NCBI RefSeq assembly: GCF_938023125.1
Contig: NZ_CALHDW010000006.1
Location: 62,001-126,000 of the forward strand
From: an uncultured Porphyromonas sp.
GTDB lineage: Bacteria > Bacteroidota > Bacteroidia > Bacteroidales > Porphyromonadaceae
Direction of reading: 5' to 3'
DNA length: 64,000 bases
Shown one piece after another: positions 50,977-57,645 of this stretch (position 1 is its first letter; the number at the start of each line of letters is the position of its first letter). The notes beneath the pieces are model-generated. The model saw nothing but the letters and a program-made list of their open reading frames with translations, was not told the origin of the DNA and searched no databases. The translations under genes were made by a program, and so were the position numbers.

Positions 50977-52590
50977 TTAATAGATAGCCTCACGACGCTC
51001 GAGTAGCGAGGTGTCGCTGATATAGTCGTCGTAATTGATGATTTTGTCGATGCTCCCCTTGGGGCCCAACTCAATTACACGATTGGCAACGGTACGAATA
51101 AACTCGTGGTCGTGGCTGCTGAAGAGGACATTCCCCTTGAATCCGATGAGCGTATTGTTGAACGCTTGGATCGACTCTAGGTCAAGGTGGTTGGTGGGGG
51201 TGTCCAGCACGAGCACGTTAGCTCCCGGGGGAAGCATCATTTTGGAGATCATACAACGCATCTTTTCTCCCCCGGAGAGTACCGAAGCGCTCTTATTCAC
51301 TTCCTCTCCACTGAAGAGCATACGTCCGAGGAATCCCTTGATATAGACGTCGTTGGTGTCCTGAGCGAACTGCCCGAGCCACTCGATCAAGTTCATATCG
51401 GTATTGAAGAAGTTGGTATTATCTAGTGGAAGATAGGCTTTGGTGATGGTCTGTCCCCATTCGAATGTACCCGAGTCGGCTTTGCGATTGTCGTTGATAA
51501 TCTCAAAAAGGGCTGTCATGGCGCGAGGGTCGCGGCTGATGAAAACGATCTTGTCGCCCTGCTCTACATTGAAGTTGAGGTCTTGGAAAAGGATTTGCCC
51601 TTCGATGCTTGCGGTTAGCCCCTTGACCTCTAGAATGCGGTTGCCCGGCTCACGCTCGGGTTGGAATATAATCCCAGGGTAGCGGCGAGAGGAGGCCACA
51701 ATCTCATCCACGTTGAGCTTCTCGAGCATTTTTTTACGACTGGTTGTCTGCTTGCTCTTGGCCACGTTGGCACTAAAGCGGCGGATGAATTCTTCGAGTT
51801 CCTTGCGCTTCTCCTCGTTCTTTTTATTCTGCTGTTGCTGCTGGCGGAGGGCCAATTGGCTAGACTCGTACCAGAAGGAGTAGTTCCCGGCAAACTGGCG
51901 CACCTTACCAAAGTCGATGTCGATGGTGTGGGTGGAAACGGCGTCGAGGAAGTGACGGTCGTGGCTCACAACGAGTACGGTGCTCTCTGTTTCCGCAAGA
52001 TAATCTTCGAGCCATCCTACGGTATCGAGGTCGAGGTCGTTGGTAGGTTCGTCCAGCAAAAGGTTGTCGGGTTTACCAAAGAGGGCTCGAGCGAGTAGCA
52101 CACGCACTTTTTGCTTACCGCTGATGTCCTTCATGAGCTGGTAGTGGAGATCTTCTTTGATCCCAAGTCCGCTGAGAAGAGCTGCGGCGTCACTCTCGGC
52201 ATTCCAACCGTCTAGATTGGCGAATTGCTCTTCCAATTCTGCCACGCGATTGCCGTCTTCGTCGGAAAAATCCTCCTTGGCATAGATGGCATTTTTCTCC
52301 TCCATCACCTCCCATAGGGTGCTGTGCCCCATCAAAACGGTATTGAGGACGGTAAACTCATCGAAGGCAAAGTGATCCTGACTAAGTACGCTGAGACGCT
52401 CGCCGGGACCCAAAGAAATGCTGCCACGAGTGGGGTCTATTTGCCCACTAATGGCACGAAGTAGAGTAGACTTCCCTGCTCCGTTGGCTCCAATAATCCC
52501 GTAGCAATTGCCGGGGGTGAACTTGAGATTGACATCCTGAAACAGGACGCGCTTGCCAAATTGGATGCAGAGGTCGTTGATCGTGATCAT
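50977..52590 (-). CDS. ABC-F family ATPase with one degenerate ATP site
   Basis: A 537-aa cytoplasmic ABC-F protein (YbiT/Uup type), two NBDs joined by a charged linker (RQQQQQNKKNEEKRKELEEF). NBD1 has Walker A GANGAGKST and Walker B NLLLDEPTNDLD but its signature is DISGKQKVR. NBD2 has an intact signature LSGGEKMR, but its Walker A is replaced by ISRDPRAMT and the catalytic Glu is Thr (VLDTPTNHLD). So only the site made from NBD1 Walker motifs and the NBD2 signature looks active. ABC-F proteins act on the ribosome. It is 30 bases after corA. Confidence 0.9.
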   Translation of the reverse strand: MITINDLCIQFGKRVLFQDVNLKFTPGNCYGIIGANGAGKSTLLRAISGQIDPTRGSISLGPGERLSVLSQDHFAFDEFTVLNTVLMGHSTLWEVMEEKNAIYAKEDFSDEDGNRVAELEEQFANLDGWNAESDAAALLSGLGIKEDLHYQLMKDISGKQKVRVLLARALFGKPDNLLLDEPTNDLDLDTVGWLEDYLAETESTVLVVSHDRHFLDAVSTHTIDIDFGKVRQFAGNYSFWYESSQLALRQQQQQNKKNEEKRKELEEFIRRFSANVAKSKQTTSRKKMLEKLNVDEIVASSRRYPGIIFQPEREPGNRILEVKGLTASIEGQILFQDLNFNVEQGDKIVFISRDPRAMTALFEIINDNRKADSGTFEWGQTITKAYLPLDNTNFFNTDMNLIEWLGQFAQDTNDVYIKGFLGRMLFSGEEVNKSASVLSGGEKMRCMISKMMLPPGANVLVLDTPTNHLDLESIQAFNNTLIGFKGNVLFSSHDHEFIRTVANRVIELGPKGSIDKIINYDDYISDTSLLERREAIY

Positions 52591-52620
52591 ATATATATGT
52601 ATTCGTTTTCTGTTATTGTC

Positions 52621-53550
52621 TTAGAACCATTTGATGCGTTTGAGTAGGAAGAAGGCGCCTACTGAGATAACAACGGCAATAACTACCAACCCCCAAAATG
52701 CGACGGGTGATTGCTCGAGCCCACTGGGCACGTTCATCCCATATAGGCTGGCAATGAGGGTAGGGAGCATGAGTAGAATGGAAACGCTGGTCATTCGCTT
52801 CATGATCGTATTCACATTGTTGGAGATAACGCTGGCGAAGGCATCCATCGTACCCGTTAGGATTTCGGCATGGATAGTCACCGTATTGTAAGCCTGCTTG
52901 AGCTCAATACTAACGTCTTCTGCGAGGTCTTCGTCGTATCCGATGCTGCGGCGGCTCCCTTGTAACTTGTTGATAACGGCTTCGTTGCCTCGGATGGAGG
53001 TGCTAAAGTATACGAGGCACTTTTGGAGCTTCATGAGCTGCAAGAGGTCTTCGTTGCGAATGCTGCTCTCGAGGGCTTCTTCCGCTTCCATGATAAGCGA
53101 ACTTATCTGCTTGAGGTACTTTAGGAACCACACGGCCGAGCTGTGTACGAGGCGGAAGATGAAATCGGTCTCGCTCATTACCACAATCTTTTTGCGTCGG
53201 TTGTGCCCGATAAAGTCGGGCATTAACTGCGTGCGATGGTAGCATACTGTTACCATAATGTGCCGCTCGGGGGAGTAAATAATACCGATGGGGATAGTGG
53301 TATAGGGCGTGGCAGAGTCGGACGCCACGATGGGGATACGCACAATAGTTAGGTTCCAGCCCTCTTCTTCTTCCGTACGAGGACGCTCGTCGGCGTCGGC
53401 AATGTCGGCAATAAACGACTCGGGGATTTCCAAATCGTTGGTCAAGAAGTCGAGGTCTTCTGTTGTGGGGCTTACCACTTTCATCCAGCAACCCTCATGT
53501 AGGGTGTCGGTCTCAACAAAGCCTTTTTCGGGGTAAAAGTATCTACGCAT
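52621..53550 (-). CDS. corA: CorA-family divalent cation transporter
   Basis: A 309-aa magnesium or cobalt channel. The long N-terminal cytoplasmic domain ends in two C-terminal membrane helices: the first includes LMLPTLIASLYGMNVP with the GMN selectivity motif, the second is WGLVVIAVVISVGAFFLL, and the chain ends with the basic KRIKWF. The start at 53550 (MRRYFYPEKG) is chosen; 33 in-frame codons upstream lie in the leader. It heads a likely operon corA, abc-f, dpp5, had. Confidence 0.92.
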   Translation of the reverse strand: MRRYFYPEKGFVETDTLHEGCWMKVVSPTTEDLDFLTNDLEIPESFIADIADADERPRTEEEEGWNLTIVRIPIVASDSATPYTTIPIGIIYSPERHIMVTVCYHRTQLMPDFIGHNRRKKIVVMSETDFIFRLVHSSAVWFLKYLKQISSLIMEAEEALESSIRNEDLLQLMKLQKCLVYFSTSIRGNEAVINKLQGSRRSIGYDEDLAEDVSIELKQAYNTVTIHAEILTGTMDAFASVISNNVNTIMKRMTSVSILLMLPTLIASLYGMNVPSGLEQSPVAFWGLVVIAVVISVGAFFLLKRIKWF

Positions 53551-53978
53551 AGTCTTTTTTTTTCGTAAGAAAGGATGCACGTTTTTTGTCGTAAGTGCGT
53601 AGACGATAAGAATAAATGCCACTTTTGCCGCTCTTATAGGGCAGGGCATCAGGCAGGCTCGGAGCCCTAATTATAGAATCTTTGCCGGGGGAGGGCGCTT
53701 CTGCAGGTGGGCTTTCGCTTGGGATAGCCCTTAGTTCTCCTCCTATCTATAATGAGGCGAGCGTAATAGCATGATAGACGCTCTCTCGCCTTATTGGGTC
53801 GCTGCACTGGATGCCGATGGGCGACTTATCGTCTGAAGTTTGCGGCGGTAACGAATCGTCTGTCATTGCTTTTTATTACTTCGAATCTCTTTTAATTTAT
53901 GAGAGGAATACTCCATGTGCAAAGGTAGCAATTTCTTGCCAATGAGAGTGCCCTCTCTATTCCCTTGTGAAGGCGAAT
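53551..53978 (-). promoter_or_regulatory. Long structured leader upstream of corA
   Basis: A 428-base gap. A -7 box TACCTTTG is at 53920-53927 on the minus strand, about 370 bases before corA, and no nearer TAnnTTTG box was found. Between them are hairpins including AGGCGAG/CTCGCCT (about 53753-53792) and GGGCT/AGCCC (about 53708-53730). This may be a magnesium-responsive leader, but no known family was recognised. Confidence 0.35.
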
Positions 53979-54296
53979 CTAACTGTGCTCCAAACCGATT
54001 GGGCTTATGATCACTTTCATTTTGGAGCGATGAGCCACAATGATCTGTACCAATACGGGAGACAGGCTGCGCATATAGGAGCGGTACCCCTCACGGGCAA
54101 GGGCTTCTTGCAGGTCGCGATGTCTTTTGATGTAGTTGCGCATATTGCGCACGGCATTCTGCTTGGGGTTGCTGGTGATGTTGCCTTCGATGCTAAACCA
54201 TTTGAGGGCCACCTCTTGGGTGGCATAGGGGCGAGCTTCTATGCTGTAGCATAGTTCCTCTTGTTTGTTCGGTTTCCCGATCTTCCAATTCATCAT
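53979..54296 (-). CDS. DUF4248 domain protein
   Basis: A 105-aa protein that matches the DUF4248 pattern: CYSIEARPYATQEVALKWF then a Q/N-rich turn, AVRNMRNYIKRHRDLQEAL and SYMRSLSPVLVQIIV. DUF4248 is a Bacteroidales family usually near HU-like proteins and amidases and its function is unknown; the layout suggests a small DNA-binding protein. The start is 54296 (MMNWKIGKPN). It has a separate -7 box at 54613-54620 and so a leader of some 300 bases. Confidence 0.75.
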   Translation of the reverse strand: MMNWKIGKPNKQEELCYSIEARPYATQEVALKWFSIEGNITSNPKQNAVRNMRNYIKRHRDLQEALAREGYRSYMRSLSPVLVQIIVAHRSKMKVIISPIGLEHS

Positions 54297-54612
54297 AAAT
54301 AGATAATAAAATATATACACGTACTCTTCTTTCTCTTCCCATATCCTTGGAGTGGATTGCGGGCAGAAGAGTATAAATAAATGGCTTGTTGTGGCCTCTC
54401 TCTCCCATCGGGGTTGCCCCATCGGGGTAGGGAGGTCTTGGGGTGGATGTCTCTCTCTCTCAGAGAAAAAGATCACCTCTTTATATAATCGGAGTGGGCC
54501 TCTGCCTCCCCGTGAGAGCCTTAGGCTAGGTTACAGCCTTGCCCGAAGAGGTGGGATGGTGTCTATAAATCTCGTCTCCTCTTCGGAGCTCGCCTTGGCG
54601 AGAGTTCCGAGG

Positions 54613-54620
54613 CAAAGGTA
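54613..54620 (-). promoter_or_regulatory. -7 promoter box of the DUF4248 gene
   Basis: TACCTTTG on the minus strand, downstream of the terminator at 54701, so the DUF4248 gene is a transcript of its own. Confidence 0.45.
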
Positions 54621-54700
54621 GTAATATTTGGGAGCTTTGTTCCCCCTTTTTCGTAAGTATATTATGCGGGCGAAATAGGGCGTTTCGAGGGATAGATAGA

Positions 54701-54738
54701 GACCCTTCTACACCCTATATAGAGGGTATGGAAGGGTC
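54701..54738 (-). terminator. Terminator of the amidase / small membrane protein operon
   Basis: GACCCTTC pairs with GAAGGGTC and, inside it, ACCCT with AGGGT. It follows the stop at 54770 by 32 bases. The T-run is poor (TCTATCTATC). Confidence 0.6.
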
Positions 54739-54769
54739 GTCTCGTGTATAAAATGGGGCCTTTGTCTCC

Positions 54770-54970
54770 CTACTCTTTAGGGTCTCGATTGCGCCATTTA
54801 TAATCCAATCCCATCAAGGCTCCGGCAAAGGTACAGATCTCACCAAAGGCCACCATTACGGTAGGCGAGATCTCCCCTTCGGGAGGTGCATAAAAAGAAC
54901 AGAAAAGCAATACAACACCCAGCAGGGTGGTGATGGCGGCATACCAAAGCTGGAAAGAGAGTCGGTTCAT
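54770..54970 (-). CDS. Small two-helix membrane protein next to amidase
   Basis: A 66-aa protein with two hydrophobic segments (AAITTLLGVVLLFCSFYA and VMVAFGEICTFAGALMGL) and a charged C-terminus (DYKWRNRDPKE). It overlaps the amidase stop in an ATGA junction (54967-54970). Size and position resemble a phage holin beside an endolysin, but this is an inference; no family was recognised. Confidence 0.7.
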   Translation of the reverse strand: MNRLSFQLWYAAITTLLGVVLLFCSFYAPPEGEISPTVMVAFGEICTFAGALMGLDYKWRNRDPKE

Positions 54971-55413
54971 AGCTGATCATACGCCTCCTTCGCATCGAAA
55001 CAAGGGCATAGTTTGGTCCATTCGTTGGGCGAAATCTTGCCGTCTCCATTGAGGTCGGGACTAAGATCTCGATGCCCCACGATGCGCGCTTGGGGGTAAC
55101 ATCTGCGCAGCATCCTTAGGAGTACTACCAGGGCTCCTCGCTGCTCTAGGGTGCGCGTATCGCTAGGGGTGCCGTCGCTGAGCAATCCTCCCTCGTAGCA
55201 TACCCCAATGCTTTTGCGGTTATAACCTCGGGCGTGCGCCCCCACTACGTTGAGGGGGCGTAGGGGAATGATAATACCATCTCTCGGGATGTAGAAATGA
55301 TAACCGGCAGAGCGCATACCCCGAGCTCGGTGATCGCGTTCCAACTGCTCCACCTTGTAGGGGCGATCGATGCGCGTGGCAGAGCAATGCACTACAATAT
55401 ATTGTACATTCAT
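54967..55413 (-). CDS. N-acetylmuramoyl-L-alanine amidase with EF-hand-like loop
   Basis: A 148-aa Amidase_2 (type 2) enzyme that cuts the muramoyl-L-alanine bond of peptidoglycan. Zinc ligands are the His of VVHCSAT, and the HRDLSP / CPCFD region near the C-terminus; VGAHARGYNRKSIGVC is the central family segment. Between the last two is DLNGDGKISPNEW, a perfect calcium-binding EF-hand loop (Asp, Asn, Asp, Gly, Ile, Glu at the right positions). No signal peptide is seen, as in endolysins. It is one of four genes in a Bacteroidales-type cassette with DUF4248 and HU-like proteins. Confidence 0.88.
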   Translation of the reverse strand: MNVQYIVVHCSATRIDRPYKVEQLERDHRARGMRSAGYHFYIPRDGIIIPLRPLNVVGAHARGYNRKSIGVCYEGGLLSDGTPSDTRTLEQRGALVVLLRMLRRCYPQARIVGHRDLSPDLNGDGKISPNEWTKLCPCFDAKEAYDQL

Positions 55414-55590
55414 ATACGTGTTGTCGTTTTTAATGGAGTATAGTGTCCCCTCCTCGTAGAGTTTCCATGTTTTGTTACGAGAGAAGGGGGCGAGAATGAA
55501 AGAATGGGGGCAAAAGTGGAGTCCCTATGCGTGGGGAGAAGCCGACCTTTGCCCCCTCTTAGTTAGAGTTGACTAGAGTAAGGTTAGAGT

Positions 55591-56073
55591 TTATTCGTTC
55601 CCTTCGCCACTTGAGGAGGTACCGCTACCACTACCGCTATTGGGAGGCGTTACGGGTTTCCCTTTACCCTCTGCAGTTTTCCCCTTTTCGTCAGCAAGGG
55701 TGAAGCGGATGCGGCGGCGTGCATCTTTGAGCAGCATACCGGGCAAGAAGTGCAGCGTAGGGGGGAGAATATTGTTGTGCGTAAACTCCTTGACGCTCTT
55801 GGCGGCCTTACTACGCATGTTGAAGCGAAGGCGCCCCAATTCTCCTATTTCGACGATATTGCCCTTGGCCAGTTCGTCGGCAATGAGGCGCGTGAGTGTG
55901 CTGATAACGCTGAGTACGTCGCCTCGGGAGATGGCAGAAATCTGACCGATGAGTGTGATAAGATCTTCGAGGCCGGTAGTGGCACGCGGTTCGGTTTGAG
56001 CGACAACAACCTCTTTGGGATTCGCTTTGTCGAAGTTAAGGGTTCGACGGACCACACGATAATTTACAGACAT
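55591..56073 (-). CDS. HU-like DNA-binding protein with disordered tail
   Basis: A 160-aa protein of the Bacteroidetes HU-related family (HU_HIG). The start MSVNYRVVRR is typical; the core runs DVLSVISTLTRLIADELAKGNIVEIGELGRLRF (abbreviated), with the DNA-binding arm near FTHNNILPPTLHFLPG. The last 30 residues are Gly/Ser/Pro-rich (GSGSGTSSSGEGNE). It is the first gene of the cassette and has a strong promoter at 56326. Confidence 0.85.
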   Translation of the reverse strand: MSVNYRVVRRTLNFDKANPKEVVVAQTEPRATTGLEDLITLIGQISAISRGDVLSVISTLTRLIADELAKGNIVEIGELGRLRFNMRSKAAKSVKEFTHNNILPPTLHFLPGMLLKDARRRIRFTLADEKGKTAEGKGKPVTPPNSGSGSGTSSSGEGNE

Positions 56074-56325
56074 AATTTTTGTCGGAATAAATAGTTAATA
56101 AAATGTTTTTGCTCTCCTCGTGGAGGGGGCCTGGGGGATGGAGTAGGCGTAGTACTAAAGAATGAGTCTTTGATTGGGGTAAGCCGGCATCCTTTTGTCA
56201 AAGCCTCTTGATCTCACCTCTCCCACACAAAATAGAATGTAGGTAGGGGGGAGCCTTCTCTAGAGTCGCTTGTTGCTCTTATTCCCACTGGTGCTAGAGA
56301 GTGCCCTCTCTCGTGGATTGCATTG

Positions 56326-56356
56326 CAAAGGTAAAGCGAGATTTTGCCTCTTGCAA
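56326..56356 (-). promoter_or_regulatory. Promoter of the HU-like / amidase cassette
   Basis: A -33 TTG (56354-56356), a 20-base spacer and a -7 TACCTTTG (56326-56333) on the minus strand. The leader to the HU gene is about 245 bases. Directly upstream is a 10-bp repeat array (56371-56420). Confidence 0.65.
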
Positions 56357-56370
56357 TAGCCTCGCCCAAA

Positions 56371-56420
56371 ATGTGCCGCGTTGTGCTGCCTTGTGTTGTT
56401 TCGTGCTGTGTTGTGCTCCT
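56371..56420. repeat. Five 10-bp degenerate repeats (TTGTGCTG) upstream of HU promoter
   Basis: Five blocks of 10 bases, ATGTGCCGCG, TTGTGCTGCC, TTGTGTTGTT, TCGTGCTGTG, TTGTGCTCCT, in register. The array begins 14 bases beyond the -33 element of the HU-like gene promoter, on its upstream side, one helical turn per repeat. Confidence 0.6.
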
Positions 56421-56527
56421 TTCTTGGGGGATAATCCCCTCCTTTATAAGAAGGCATCCATCGGGGCTCTCCTTTTATTTCATTGCGTGCGCTGCGGAGG
56501 GGAGGACGGTTTTTGGGGAGAATGTTT

Positions 56528-56535
56528 TACCTTTG
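56528..56535 (+). promoter_or_regulatory. -7 promoter box of the DUF4476 gene
   Basis: TACCTTTG on the plus strand, 28 bases before the ATG at 56564. No -33 TTG at the usual distance. Confidence 0.5.
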
Positions 56536-56563
56536 GGAAAAGTACGAATAAAACGAACCCTCT

Positions 56564-57280
56564 ATGAAACGTTATTCTCTCTTCCTATCCTTGTTGCTTA
56601 CATTCGCTTTGGCAACAACGCTTTCTGCACAAAGTCTCGCGGGGATCTCTATCGAAGCAAGGAGTGTCCCTATCGTTGTTTACGTAGACAATACTCAGGT
56701 TTGCAACCCTACCTATAGTTGCTATGTGGCTTTGCCTAGGGGTAACTATCGAGTGCGAATAGAGATGGCCCTGGAGCGACTCCGCCCAAGGCAGCGAGTT
56801 ATATACGACCGCAATTTTTACTTCTCGGGCTATGGTACAGAGTACATTGATGCCGAGAGGTATATCTCTCGAGACAACGTTTACCCGGGTGATAGAGACG
56901 ATTATGGTCACCCCAATAGAGACTACCCCTTTGTGACCAACTCCAAAGGATATCGGTTGCGTCCCATCGCTCAGCAGGCCTATCAGGCGTTGCGAGAAGA
57001 GCTCAAGAGGGCTAATTTCAAGTCGGATGTGGAAAAGGTGATGGCACTCTATCCTATCGATGCCGGGGTGACGGCTCAGCAATTCAAAGACCTCTGCTCC
57101 GTGCCCACCTTCGATAGCTCTAGATTGGTGGTCGCTCGTGTCTTAGCTAGTCAGGTGTTTGATATTGAGAATTGCATAAAGATGAGCGATATCTTCTCGT
57201 TCTCATCTTCGGAGAACGAAGTGCGAGACCTACTGCGCAAAGAGCTCGACTTCCGCTACGGCTACAACAAAGGCTGGTAA
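56564..57280 (+). CDS. Exported DUF4476 protein
   Basis: A 238-aa protein with a signal peptide (cleaved after TLSAQS) and a C-terminal DUF4476 domain (about residues 145-235: FKSDVEKVMALYPIDAGVTAQQFKDLC, abbreviated, and MSDIFSFSSSENEVRDLL). The N-terminal half (VPIVVYVDNTQVC...LPRGNYRVRIE) looks like a beta-sandwich of the PEGA type. It has no lipobox. DUF4476 is common in Bacteroidetes and has no known function. It is a single plus-strand gene flanked by minus-strand genes. Confidence 0.82.
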   Translation: MKRYSLFLSLLLTFALATTLSAQSLAGISIEARSVPIVVYVDNTQVCNPTYSCYVALPRGNYRVRIEMALERLRPRQRVIYDRNFYFSGYGTEYIDAERYISRDNVYPGDRDDYGHPNRDYPFVTNSKGYRLRPIAQQAYQALREELKRANFKSDVEKVMALYPIDAGVTAQQFKDLCSVPTFDSSRLVVARVLASQVFDIENCIKMSDIFSFSSSENEVRDLLRKELDFRYGYNKGW

Positions 57281-57322
57281 CCCATATCCGCCCCCAAAGG
57301 AAGATCTCCTAAGGGCTTGGCA

Positions 57323-57359
57323 AAAGGGCTGACTTCTCCGGGGGAGAAGCCAGCCCTTT
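57323..57359. terminator. Strong bidirectional terminator
   Basis: AAAGGGCTG-A-CTTCTCC pairs with GGAGAAG-C-CAGCCCTTT over a 3-base loop. The ends give A-runs and T-runs in both directions. It follows the DUF4476 stop by 42 bases. The stretch 57360-57576 shows no gene. Confidence 0.85.
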
Positions 57360-57576
57360 CTATTATCCTAACCGATAAATCCTTATCGCACAGCTATAGT
57401 CCCAAACAAACTATCCTTATTCGTGTGAGGTGGGGTGGAGTCGAATGCGTATGGGTGTGAGGGTGCTCCTCTTCGGCTTCCGATAACGTGTAAGTCCGGG
57501 TGGTTTTTCTGAGGGTGGAGGCTGGTTTCTCAGGACTTATAGGCCACGTTCCCAAGTTTTTCTCACCGGTAAAACA

Positions 57577-57618
57577 AAAAGGGATACCCAAAAGATTTTC
57601 ATCTCTCAGGTATCCCTT
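57577..57618 (-). terminator. Terminator of ppdK
   Basis: AAAGGGATACC pairs with GGTATCCCTTT around a 20-base loop and is followed on the minus strand by TTTGTTTTACC. It lies 28 bases after the ppdK stop. Confidence 0.8.
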
Positions 57619-57645
57619 TATTGGGATTGTATCTAGTTCGCTAGA

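Larger units (their letters stand above)
54297..54769. other. Intergenic region with promoter of the DUF4248 gene
   Basis: 473 bases without a recognisable gene. They contain the -7 box at 54613, the terminator at 54701 and a leader with several short inverted repeats. Confidence 0.5.
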
